In this document: positions 34,554 through 45,791 of the stretch, piece after piece
Layout of the letters: every line of letters starts with the position of its first letter
Position numbering within the stretch: the stretch's first letter is position 1
Source of the DNA: Ananas comosus
Taxonomy: Eukaryota > Streptophyta > Magnoliopsida > Poales > Bromeliaceae
Length of the DNA: 64,000 nucleotides
Reading direction: 5' to 3'
NCBI RefSeq assembly: GCF_001540865.1
Contig: NC_033630.1
Location: forward strand, 6,254,393 to 6,318,392
The notes under the pieces: model-generated
Database searches by the model: none
What the model was told of the DNA's origin: nothing
What the model saw: only the letters and a program-made list of their open reading frames with translations
Made by a program: the position numbers and the translations under genes

Positions 34554-36977
34554 TGTAAGGTATCGAATTCTAGAAATTCGAGAGCTAAACTTCGTTTGGA
34601 ATTGACTTGTTGTCGATTTGGTGGACTTTGGAAAGTCCGAACGCGATAGAAATGCAAAAAGCGCATTAGGGTGGACCTTGGAGAGTTGAGGATTTCAAGT
34701 TTGCAAGTTTGCACCATTTCATCACTCTCGGGGTCCGAACCCTGGTGGTAGGGTCCGAACCCCGTAGCTACGAGAAAGCCCCCAAGGAAGTGGAAATTTC
34801 ATGTGTGCAACTTGCATACTTGGGCAACTCTCGGGATCCGGACCCTGGTGGTAGGGTCCGGACCCCGTAGCTGCAGAAACTTTGAGAATTGCAAAGTGTG
34901 CAATTCTCATGTTGTCCCAACTCTCGGGGTCCGGACCCTAGCTGGAGGGTCCGGACCCCGTACCTCGAAATTGCCGAAAATGGGCTGATGCAAGATGGCA
35001 AAGTTAAGGGGCTAAAATGCAATTTTTGCATAAGTATGGCTATATGAGAGGCTCTTGCTCTCTCTCTCTCTTCTCATTTCCCCTCTCCCACACCCTCACA
35101 CTTTCTCTCTCTCCCTTTAGAAAGAAAAGAAGAAGGAGAAGAAGAGAAGGAGAAGGAGAAGAACAAGAAGAAAAAGAAGGAGAAAAAGATCAACTCCTTC
35201 ATCTTCTTCCTCAAGCTTGGAGAGGCTTTTGGAGGTGAGCTCCGAACCCTTTTAATGGCATATTCCTAGGGTTTTGATAGAATACTCTAGGATTGGTTTT
35301 GATCAGATCCTACGATGCTAGTGATGTGCTAATGGTAAAAATCTAGGGTTTTATCGGAGTATTTTTTCATTGTTAAAACCTAGGGCACCAGAATGGGTAT
35401 TTGAGAAATAGTGGGTTTTGATCTCAATTCATTGGTCGTTAACCTAATTGATAGGTTTTCCAACGCGTAGGCGAAGACGGTTCGAGGATCCGTCGAGCGG
35501 GTGCGAAGTTATCGTCAAAAGAGACCCTCGGAGCTTCGTTTCCGCCTAGAAGGCCAACGAGGCGTCGTAAAATCGGCGAATTGTTTTCCAAGAGTCGCGA
35601 CGTCGCCACAAAGTGGGTGGTGACTATCCCGAAGCAGTTGAATTGCTCCCTATGTCTAAGTGTTATTATTGATCGAATTGCATATTGAGCATGGTCCATA
35701 TAGGGTGTTAGATGTGAACACTAATGTTTATGCTTATGTAACTTTGATTGCTTGGCACTAGGGTCTAGTGTGCATGAGGTCGAGTTGTTGCTTAATAACC
35801 CTATGATGAATAATGAACATGCTATGTGGGAAAGTCTAGTGATATATAGAGTGTGTAATGCAAATGGTGAGTAAATGACGAGTGGCATCTATTTAACGTG
35901 AAACTATGACGAGTGGCACCTAGTTAATGTTGAACACAAGATCGAGTGGCAATTAAGAACCTTAGTATATTTGAAACACTAGGAGGTTGAGTATTAAACC
36001 TACATTGGATTGATGAATTGCAACCCTAGATGGCAGGGTATCCTCACTAGTTTGAGGATTGGATCGTGCTCGTGTAGCCTGTCATGCTTGTGGTGGTCAC
36101 TCCACACAAGCCGTGCACTTCGGAGGTTGTCACAGGTAGGACTAACGTACTTGTCCGCAGGCGGTCTCGGGGGTTGGAGCGCTTAAAGTCCCCTCCTTCT
36201 CTGAGATTTGAGACGAGAGTAGAGGCAAGCTTTCGGGTTTGCCGGCTAATTGGGTGAGCTTATAATGAATGTCATTAATGAACATAGTGGCTTAGTAGCT
36301 AGTTCCTTACTAGAAGTTGCGTGCATACATGATACTAGATTGAGGCATGGTAGAGTATTTTCACTTTTGCTTATCATTATTCCATTGCCTGTATCGCTTT
36401 TCAGTTCATCTATACATATCTATCTGCCTATGCCTGCTTAGACCTAGTGGGGAGATCGGCGGAGTCGGCGGCCGAACCCACTGGGAACTATCCGTAGTTC
36501 TCACCCCACATTGTTGCAGGTCCGAGTTCGAGTACTCTCGGCGAGGACCGCGGTAAGCGCGTAGCGCCCTAGAGGTTGTAGCAGTTTACTTTCCTATTTG
36601 CACTAGAGTTACCCTATACCTATTTTGAGAGTAGATGATGTATAGGGTGTGAGGTTTTGGATGACTGTATATTTACATATTGGAGAGTACAATGCTGTAT
36701 TAATTGTAATTAAGTGGAATGGTTGTAATAGTTAAGTATCTCTCTTTATTCACCTGTATGGTTGTATTACTCGTGATGCTTGCTTTCGATTGTTTAGCAC
36801 TGTTTGTGTTTTCGCTAATTGTTGTATGGTTGTGTACGTATTCAAGTTGTTTTTCTGGGAACTTGTTGTACATGATTCTATTGGTCAGCTGCGAACGGAC
36901 AGGGAAGGTGCTGTCCGTTCGGCGCCTGTCCATGTGCCTGCACCGGACCAAATCGGCAGCGGTCGCGGGGCGTGACA
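34554..36977 (+). mobile_element. Solo gypsy LTR S2
   Basis: TGTAAGG to GCGTGACA, 2424 bp, with ATTAC at 34549-34553 and 36978-36982. U3 has three pairs of TCCGGA-type palindromes (34730-34965), then a TATA at 35041 and a CT- then GA-rich leader. R/U5 has three GAGTGGCA words (35880-35950), a GGTCACTCC block (36104), the conserved hairpin (36483-36502) and the GGACAG/CTGTCC hairpin (36893-36920). Confidence 0.9.
34730..34965 (+). promoter_or_regulatory. Paired TCCGGA palindrome cluster, solo LTR S2
   Basis: TCCGGA or TCCGAA at 34734/34754, 34837/34857 and 34930/34950: three pairs, each exactly 20 bp apart, within GGGTCCGGACCC contexts. TATA box about 75 bp downstream. Confidence 0.85.
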
Positions 36978-37029
36978 ATTACTCGATAAGTCGAGTTGAG
37001 GTGTGATTGAAGTTTCGAGGACGGAACTC

Positions 37030-37046
37030 TTTTAAGGAGAGGAGAA
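37030..37046 (+). promoter_or_regulatory. Polypurine tract of element A
   Basis: AAGGAGAGGAGAA directly precedes the 3' LTR start TGTAATG at 37047. Confidence 0.85.
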
Positions 37047-37810
37047 TGTAATGTACCAGATTGTAATACTAAATTAAGTGTAAATAAAAATAGTATGAGA
37101 TACTATTTTTATTAAACTTAAAGAAGTAAATTATGAGTCGGAAGTGACTCGTGCTGAAATCGGAATGAAAACAGGAGATTTAGAATTTTCTGTGAGAAAC
37201 GGGACTGGTATTTTTAGCAGAAAATGCATAACGTCAGAAAATTATAAAAATCTGGAAATATGTCGGGATTATTTTTATGAGACTAGATTTAAAGTTTCAT
37301 GTCATTTTAACACCCGTAAAGTGGAAAATAAAATTCGACTGCTATCTGTTAGAGATTACAGTTCGGTAGAGCTTTCGGTGACAAAAAATGGTCAAAACTA
37401 GAAAGTTAAGATATTTTCTTGTTTGTTAAGTAAAACCAAGCCTGATTGTCAAATTTGAGAGAAAACGGACATTCAGAAGGGCTCCGGTGAAGAGGAACAG
37501 ATTTTGAGCTGCTAAACTGCTGGGTGAATAGTGTTTTGAGGGTGTTAATTATAAAAGGAGAACTTGTCTTCTTCTTCTCCTTCAACCGAGCACCACCAGC
37601 ACCTCCAACATCACACGTTCATGGAGGAGAGAGAAACCCTCTCTTTCTCTCTCTAAATATCTCTCTTATCTCTCTAGATCTCTCTCTCAAATTCGCGGTG
37701 TTGGCGGAGAGCGAGTTTGTGAACGCATTGGAAGCGACGGATCGAGTCTTCGTGCGCTCGGTTGAGCGGCGTGCTTCCGACTCGGCGTTCAATATTTGGT
37801 AAGTGTTTAG

Positions 37811-39021
37811 TGAAAGATATGGATCCCGAGGATCTAAAAGGTAAGTAACACCTAGAGGGGGGTGAATAGGTATAAAAACGGCAAACTCGAAAATCTCGAT
37901 GCAAATAAAACAAAGTAGCGGAAAATAAAACAGCACACCGAGAATTTAACGTGGGAAAACTCCAATTCGGAGTGAAAAACCCACGGGACCGATCACACGA
38001 AGAAAATCCACTAAGAAAACTTGAGTACAAGTGATTTTGACGAAAATACACGACTCAATTTACCGATTTCTTGTTGATGGTGATCTTCGCCGGTCCTCGA
38101 TTGATAGGAATCCACCAACCGACTTCGCTGCAACTCCTCGCAGCGTCAACGCCTCAACTCCTCGAAGCGTCCACCGAATCCTCGGCTTCACACGAGATTC
38201 ACGCGCCGAATCTCCTTCCGGAGCTTGTAGAATCGAAGATTTGTGGTGATTTAATCTTTGAATACCATAAGCTATGAGGGTTCGTCTTCTAATCAAATAT
38301 CAACTTGATTCTCAGAGAAGATCTCGAGTAAAATCAAAGAATCACGTCGATTGTTGATTTTTCGAAACTTGTTATGTGAATAGAATCATCGAAACGGAAA
38401 AACAAGTTTCGAGGGTTTAGAATCAGTAAAAATTCAAAGCCTTAAACTTTAAGACGACCCCCATAGCTTATTTATATGTTTAGAAGACTTAGAAGTAGAC
38501 TAGGATTGCAAAAAGTCCTTTTTAAAAACCTGTGTCGTCCTCAGGGACCGGTCCTCTCGAGGAGACCGGTCTGTGAGAGACCGGTCTCTCAAGTGAGGAA
38601 CCGGTCCCTCGCTGCGTGACCAAAATCACAACGTTCGGGAACCGGTCTTTCAAGCTTGAGACCGGTCCCTCGCTGCGCGACAGATTTACCAAGGTTCGGA
38701 AACCGGTCTCTCATCTCAGGGGACCGGTTGCCTCAACATTCCACGCAGTGAGGACCTTCGGGGACCGGTCTCTCAACTCTGGGACCGGTCCCAGAACACT
38801 GAAAAGTTCAGTTTAAGTGTTTTAAAGCAATCTAAGTCTTCTGAACTTATTGTAATTAGATAAATTCATCACAAATGATCTATTCTTCATACCTGAGGTG
38901 CCGAGCTTTCCAAAATGAGTCTTTGTTCTTTAAATTGAATCTTTTCTTCAAACTTCCGCAATCAACTCTTCAAGACTCCATTCAACATTACGAAATCCGC
39001 CAACCTATAAAATCCTTAACA
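37811..39021 (-). repeat. 3' LTR of element D
   Basis: TGAAAGATAT to CCTTAACA. In sense orientation a palindrome cluster (38790-38547) lies 71 bp upstream of a TATA box (TATAAATA at 38476-38469). Confidence 0.9.
38545..38792 (-). promoter_or_regulatory. Paired ACCGGT palindrome cluster, copia D 3' LTR
   Basis: ACCGGT at 38547, 38565, 38580, 38600, 38641, 38661, 38702, 38723, 38764 and 38784. Pair spacing 18-21 bp. Confidence 0.85.
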
Positions 39022-39034
39022 ATCTCCCCCTTTG
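39022..39034 (-). promoter_or_regulatory. Polypurine tract of element D
   Basis: In sense orientation AAAGGGGGAGAT abuts the LTR. Confidence 0.85.
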
Positions 39035-39510
39035 GCGATTTCGTGACAAAATATATTACAAAGTTCGTACACAACTCAGAAATAATAAAAAGAAGATCAT
39101 CGCAATCACCAAACGATAATCTCCTGCATGATCGATCCAATAAATAAAAATTACACTTTTACAACCTTAATACAGACTCTATGACTTAAACATGGAGTCT
39201 TGAAGTCTTGAATATTCCTGCAAAAACATTCTTAAAACACAATCAAGATTCAAGCATACTTATCATAAAAGAAAATCAAACATAAAGTCAAAGCAATCAA
39301 TCAAAGTAACAAGTCATAGTCATAGTTCATAGTCAAGCACCTAAACAACTATCTAAATTTACACAACTAAGCTAAAAAAAAAAAAAAGAATCAAAAGACA
39401 TCATCATCATCATAAGCCATCAAGTCAAGTCAAAAACCATCAAGAACCTCATCATCTCCCCGTTTTTGTCAGAAAGCGCCAAAAAGACAAAAGAAGAAAC
39501 CCCGCAACAT

Positions 39511-40392
39511 CTAATCTGAAGCATCCCCTGGGGGTAAATCTGCTCTGCAACACCCTAACTTGTCAAAAATCATATTGAGTAATCGCTTCATCTTGCTCAC
39601 ATCCTTTCGTATCGCAGCCTGCTCTGCAGACAATTTCTGAAGCTCCTCAGATAAACGTTGTTGCTCACGATACACAGAGGAAACTGAGATATCTTCCTCG
39701 GAAATGTCCATAGAAGGACGTGAAGAAGTAGCAGTAGCAGGAGGTGGAGCAGCAGGAGGGGAAGAAGCACGCTGAGACGGGGTACGAAGCTGCACCGAGG
39801 ACTTCACAAATGTCCTTTCATTGATCCGACCCAAACTATGCTCATATGATGTACAACGAACATCCACATCATGAAGTCGCAGAATCCGCATGATAATTAA
39901 TGGAAATGGCAACCATTCATTTTGTCCAGAAGTTTTGATGTCCTTCGCCATTCTCCGCAAGATCAAAAATGGGATATTCATGTTGATATTTTTTACACTT
40001 ACAATATCAGGCCGAGCCAATAAATACATGTATAAGATGCGATCCCATCTCAAAATCTTCGTGTTCGCGAGAGGCAGAATGTTGTAGCAAACCACGAAGT
40101 TCAGAAACCGGTACTCCATTCTGAAATCTTTGGACATAACCATAATGCCGTTTGATTCAGTCCCCGGCATGCAAATAGTGTTCACAACACGGTTCCAATC
40201 GCGAAGTGAGTCGAATCCAGCCTGTAGATATTCCACTCCTTCAGTCCTAGCTTCCATTCCTAGCACAGACGCTATCGTATGAGGAGTAATTGATAACTCA
40301 ACACCACGTACGGAAGTGATGAATACGTACGGGCCGCCGTCGGAGTCACTCAAGTGACCTGCTCTCATATAGAATTCTCTAATCAATTCCAA
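39511..40392 (-). pseudogene. Element D: post-pol ORF, C-terminal part (plant transposon-protein domain)
   Basis: ELIREFYMRAG, a VRGVELSITPHTIASVLGM stretch and NWNR/ILPLANT-like words resemble the domain seen in the extra ORF of Sire-type elements (Putative plant transposon protein family, to my recollection). It is sometimes called envelope-like from its position only. A Ser/Pro-rich linker and a Glu/Lys coiled coil (about residues 225-275) follow. No clear signal peptide or transmembrane anchor is seen. Separated from its start by a stop and frame change near 40390-40540. Confidence 0.7.
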
Positions 40393-40539
40393 ACAGAACC
40401 CAGTTTGTTACGAAAAATCACAAATCTGATGAAGATTTTCTTTTTCAAATAAATCCTGGAATCCCGGTACACAGCTAACGATACTGGCAACTCCAACATC
40501 GCGCTCACCAATACAATGCTTCGACGAGTACATTGACCG

Positions 40540-40884
40540 TCAAGCAGATGGAACATCCTGTAGACTGTGACGCGGAGGCTCAGAACCAGGTTCTCGAATT
40601 TCAACACCGCCAGATTTCCGACGACCGGTATATCCAGATGCCTTTCCTTTTCCTTTATCCACAGCTTTGCCTTTCCTTTTATCAATGGCTTGTCCTTTCC
40701 CCTTTCCTTTTCTAGTATCCTTTTCCTTAGCCAACACCTCTGGAGTAAAAGCCTCCCAGTCCAGTTCGTCCTCATCAGATTTATCACCTGGGGCATATTC
40801 ACTCCCTTCATCCTCCGGTTGATACTCAACAGGTCGTTTACCCGAAGAGCGCTGTCGTTTACTACCGCGACCACCCCCAGCCAT
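40540..40884 (-). pseudogene. Element D: post-pol ORF, N-terminal part
   Basis: From MAGGGRGSKRQRSS a basic start leads to an acidic stretch (EDEGSEYAPGDKSDEDE) and Lys/Gly-rich repeats of KGKGKG and KGKAVDKGKGK type. It shifts frame near 40540 before the conserved domain at 39511-40392. The basic and acidic low-complexity start suggests nucleic-acid or nuclear contacts, which is inference. Confidence 0.6.
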
Positions 40885-40917
40885 TAGGACCACAAGCACA
40901 AGTAGCCAAGAGTACAT

Positions 40918-42523
40918 ATTGAAGAAATCCCCTGTTAAACATAATGATTTTTATATACTGAACAAAAGAACACTTAATTTTTTTATTCCAAAAAAATTTC
41001 GGCAAATTTGATATATAAATGCTAGATAATCCTAGGGGCCACAAACTCATGAGAAACATGAACAACTAAAGCAACAAAAATCAGTAAAACCACATGATTC
41101 CCAAAAAATTAAAAAAAAAACAGGCTTTTGATGATAAAAACCTACCAAATTTGACCAAAAAGATGAAGAAATACAAGAGAAAAGGAAAATAACAAGTCTA
41201 AGAACAAGATCGAAACACAAAACTGCAGATTTAGCTAGATCTCTAGAAAAACCACCAATAAATCTGAAACGAAACACATTTTCGGAGTATATGATACAAA
41301 TGCAACAAAATCCGAAAATCATACCTAAAATCAGTGCAAATCTACGAGAGACGTGAGTAAAAACAGATCTGGAGTCAAGAGAAGTTCAAAAGAAGAAGCA
41401 GGGAGAAAAAAAAAGGCATACAGGACACATCGAACAAGAAACCCTTTTATCGGGTCGGGCAGAGGGACCGGTCTCTCCTGCCTGGGACCGGTCCCAGAGC
41501 CTGAAATTTCGAAAAATTCTAAAATAAGCCCAAAAAATTTCAGAAAAAATATAAGTTTTTCCACAATGTGCAATCAACACAAATAACCAATTTCCATCCA
41601 CAAAAACTTTAAATAAAATTTCATACATAAATTTTGAAAAGTCAATTTCAAGGATATTCAATTTGGCAAAATTGTTGACCCGAAAATCAATGATAATTCT
41701 AAATACATATAAAATAAAATCTCACACATCATGCAAGATCTAGGAATTTATTGTATTATTTTATCATCATATTTGTTAAAGAAAATGTATAAATAATTCT
41801 CAAATCGTGAAATCACAATAATATGTTCAAAAAGAGTTATGCACAATATTCAAGACAGGAGCGGCTCTTTGAGCATCTTTTTTTTATTAACATTCCACCT
41901 TATATCACCTATGAGATGTATAGCTCTTTGAGCATTTTTTTTTTAATCTCTGAAAGGTACTTTCCTTTTGTTTTATAGAGATACTTTAATCAACATGTGG
42001 TAGCTGCACACACTGACCGGACGACCGGGGTGGTAGCTCTTTCCTCCATGTGGTGGTAGTTTTCACACTCCCAGTAGGGATGTAACTCTTTCCACATCTT
42101 GAATATCAGAAACTTTCATAACCAAAATTGGAAAGACTCCCCCTAAATTAGTGCAACCCTCAAGTCAAAAATATTATTTCAATTTCAAAAACAGAGAAAG
42201 TTATTCATCTCAAAACTCATAATCAAGCAAACAATAGCAACATTCAAAGTTCGAAGCATGAGGTGTTGAATTTGATTCAGTATGCAAAACAGAATCTCAA
42301 TGATTTGATCGTTCAACAATTGTGACAATATAGAACAATCTTCACAGTGATCAATCAAAAATTAAATATGAAATAATTAAAGTTACGAACCGATTCATCT
42401 CCCAAAAGTAGCAACATTAATCAAGAAATTCAATCATCTCTCAAGCACAATCAGGAAATACCAGAAACCATTCACAAAAATAAGATGCAACATGCACATG
42501 ATCTATGGCCCAATAGAATATAT
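40918..42523 (-). other. Element D spacer between pol and the post-pol ORF
   Basis: AT-rich, with no coding similarity recognised. It contains one pair of ACCGGT palindromes at 41467 and 41487, exactly 20 bp apart. Confidence 0.6.
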
Positions 42524-43954
42524 CTAGATTGAAGGATTCATACCAATCGCTTTTCTTAAATGCAGAAAACGTTTTTGACCCAAAGGTTTGGTTAAAATAT
42601 CTGCAAGTTGACTTTCAGTCGAAATATATTCAAGTTGTAGGATGTTTGATTCAACCAGTTCTCTTAAAAAGTGATATCTTAGTTCAATATGTTTTGTTCG
42701 TGAATGTAAAACAGGGTTTTTAGAAATATTAATTGCACTTGTGTTGTCACAAAGAATAGTAAGAGTGGTGGAAGGGATTCGATAGTCGCTCAGTAAACTC
42801 TTCATCCAGATCAATTGTGTAGAGCAACTCCCGGCCGCAATGTATTCAGCTTCTGCAGTTGAAAGAGCAATACAGTTTTGCTTCTTACTGTGCCAAGCAA
42901 CCAGACAGTGTCCAATGTAAAAACAAGCTCCACTAGTACTTTTTCGATCATCTGCAGATCCTGCCCAGACAGCATCTGAGTAGTCGATTAGATCAAGAGA
43001 TGTTCCCATAGGATACCAAAGTCCATACACGGTTGTACCCTTAACGTACCGAATGATCCTTTTAACCGCTTTCAGATGGACTTCCTTAGGATTAGCTTGA
43101 TAGCGAGCATACATTCCAACACTAAAAGCAATATCTGGCCTGCTCGCAGTCAAGTACAATAGGCTCCCAATCATGCTTCTGTATTGTTTCTCATCCACGC
43201 TCTGTCCTTCCAAACTCAACCCAAGTCCTTTGTTGCTTGTACCCATTGGAGTGTCAAAATCCTTTGCACTATCCAATCCAAATTTCTTAACCAAATCTTT
43301 CGCATATTTGGATTGACACAAGTGAATTCCATCTTTAGTTTGTTTGACTTGAAGTCCAAGGAAATAATTAAGCTCCCCCATCATTGACATCTCAAATTCG
43401 CTTGTCATCAATTTGGCAAAATCATTTGCATATTTATCTTTAGTTGCCCCAAAGACTATGTCATCAACATATATTTGTGCCACAATGAAATCATTCTTGA
43501 AGTGTTTTACAAAGAGAGTTCTATCCGCTCCCCCTCGGTTATAGCCCTTTTCCAAAAGATATTTTGTCAAGCGTTTGTACCATGCTCGCGGAGTCTGTTT
43601 TAGTCCATAAAGTGCATTTTTCAGTCGAAAAACGTGATTTGGAAATTTTGAGTCTATAAAACCTTTCGGTTGTTCAACATAAACTTCCTCTTTTAAAAAT
43701 CCATTTAGAAAAGCACTTTTAACATTCATTTGAAAAAGAGTGATTTTAAAATGGCAGGCAATTGCCAACAAAATACGACTAGATTCAAGACGGGCAACCG
43801 GAGGGAAGGTTTCATCAAAGTCTATTCCCTCAATTTGTGAGTACCCCTGAGCAACAAGTCTCGCTTTGTTCCGAATAATAGTACCATCCTCATTTTTCTT
43901 ATTCTTAAAGATCCATTTGGTATCTATGATGTGTTGTTGCTCAGGACGAGGCAC
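42524..43954 (-). pseudogene. Element D: reverse transcriptase and RNase H
   Basis: Complete copia RT-RNase H. WIFKNKKNEDG, RLVAQGYSQ, ALYGLKQTPRAWY and the catalytic IYVDDIVFG are present; RNase H has STAEAEYIA and LCDNTSAI, and ends with DILTKPLG. Two active-site changes: RT motif A reads QMNVKSAFLNG (normally Asp at the Asn) and RNase H reads YSDAVWAGS (normally DADWAGS). A stop (TGA where Trp is expected) at about 43957 separates it from the upstream linker. Confidence 0.9.
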
Positions 43955-43960
43955 TAATTC

Positions 43961-44353
43961 TCATACATCATTGCGAACGAATTGACCAAGTTCTTCTTGC
44001 ATTGCATTTATCCAATATTCATCACGTAAAGCTTCGTCAATATTCTTTGGCTCAATCAAGGATACATAGCATGCAAATTCACATTGTAGTTGATTTCTTG
44101 TTCGCACACCAACATTAGGGTCCCCAATTACATTCGATAAAGGATGATCTCTTGACTCTGTCAGGGGTGTAGTCTTAGGAGATATGCTTGGGATTTCAGA
44201 TGAGGTGTTTTGAGGCTCAGATGAATCATTTGAAGCAACATTTTCAGAAGATGCAATGAAATTGTCAAGTGCAGAAACATCATCATTCACAGGCAATACA
44301 AACGGAGAATCATTATCATCATCATTCACCAAAGAAGTAGAAGAACCATTCAC
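43961..44353 (-). pseudogene. Element D: integrase-RT linker
   Basis: Ser/Asp/Thr-rich linker ending in VRTRNQLQC, LIEPKNIDEAL and WINAMQEELGQF, the usual lead into copia RT. It ends at the TGA named in the RT entry. Confidence 0.85.
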
Positions 44354-44374
44354 AGAAGAACTTACAGAAGAAGC

Positions 44375-44872
44375 TTAATCTACTTTTATATTGATAGATT
44401 CTATCACCGTCTTAGATCGTAAATTGTATGCGCGATAAGCACGACTTGTAGTAGAATAACCCAGAAAAATTCCTTCGTCACTTCGAGAGTCAAATTTTCC
44501 AAGATTTTCACGATCCCGAAGGATAAAACATTTACTCCCGAAAACACGAAAGTATTTAATATTAGGTTTCCTACCAAGCCAAAGTTCATACGGAGTATTC
44601 AAAGTACCCGGGCGCACATAAATCCGATTGATAACATAGACAGCCGTGTTCACTGCTTCGGCCCAAAAGTGTAAAGCAATTTTCTTACTATGATGCATAA
44701 CACGAGCCATCTCCTGTACAACCCGATTCTTCCGTTCAACCACTCCGTTTTGTTGGGGTGTATAGGGGGCTGAGAATTCATGTTTTATACCATTTGAAAC
44801 ACAGAAATCAACAAATTTTGAATTTATGAATTCTCCCCCTTGAATCACTTCGAATACGTATAATTTTATCAT
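44375..44872 (-). pseudogene. Element D: integrase core, second half
   Basis: GGEFINSKFVDFC, HEFSAPYTPQQNGVVERKN (catalytic Glu kept) and GRKPNIKYFRVFGSKCF are clear. The residue normally Asp before GGEF is not present in this frame (VIQGGEF). A frameshift separates it from the first half at 44949. Confidence 0.85.
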
Positions 44873-44948
44873 TCCGTTCAGTCATAAGACGAAGACAGAT
44901 TTCAGAAAAAGAATCAAAAGTATTAGCTTTTTCTCGTAAGAAGGCAAT

Positions 44949-45767
44949 TCAAGCAAAGCGAGTAAAATCATTAACAATGAGCAAAATATAACGTTTTCCA
45001 CCCAAACTTTGAATCCTAGATGGTCCCATCAAATCCATGTGAAGTAATTCTAAAGGTTTAGATGTCCCTAAGTGGTTCAAATTCTTATGTGCGGACCTAG
45101 TTTGTTTCCCCAATTGACAACCTCCACACACAATGCTCTCTTTGAAGTCAATCTTAGATACACCTCTGACAACCTCCTTCTTAGTTATCTTGGATAGCTC
45201 CTTAAAGTTTATGTGACCTAGTCGTTCATGCCATAAAGTCTCAGTTTCTAAAGACGCCAGATTACAATGTTCAGTCGAAGAACTAGGAACCACATAACAG
45301 TTATTTTGAGATCTAATGCCCTTTAAGAAAAGATTGTCATCACGAGTCATATGGCATTCTTTATCGGAAAAATTCACAGAATACCCATCATCACACAGTT
45401 GGCTTATGCTTACAAGATTAGATTTCAGCCCCTCAACATAGAAAACATCATTCAAAGTAGGGCCATATGAGATAGTCACTATTCCTTTTCCAACAATTTT
45501 TGATGACCGACCGTCTCCAAAAACAACAAGTCCTCCAGAGATTTTGTTCAATGAAGTAAACCAATTTTTATCTCCGGTCATGTGGCGGGAACAACCACTA
45601 TCCAGATACCATGAAGTATTATCGTAAGTATGAAGCGAAGTGTGAATGACTAGGCATGGGAAGAGTTCACCTTTGCGCACCCAAACCTTACGTGTTTTGG
45701 GTTGCGTCGATTCACTTGCTTTTGGTGCTCGTGGCTTGTCGACGATTTGAATTGGCTTCCTCTTCAT
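44949..45767 (-). pseudogene. Element D: protease and integrase zinc domain
   Basis: WYLDSGCSRHMTGD is the aspartic protease site (DSG). LWHERLGHINFKEL with CGGCQLGKQTRSAH forms the HHCC finger, and HMDLMGPSRIQSLGGKRY starts the integrase core. Frame is lost after NDFTRFA. Confidence 0.88.
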
Positions 45768-45791
45768 ATCCTCCTTTTTTGGTTTCCATGC

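Noticed and set aside
38545..38792. CRISPR-like look of regularly spaced palindromes
   Set aside because: The genome is a plant's, units are only 6-10 bp, spacers are short and not unique, and there are no cas genes.
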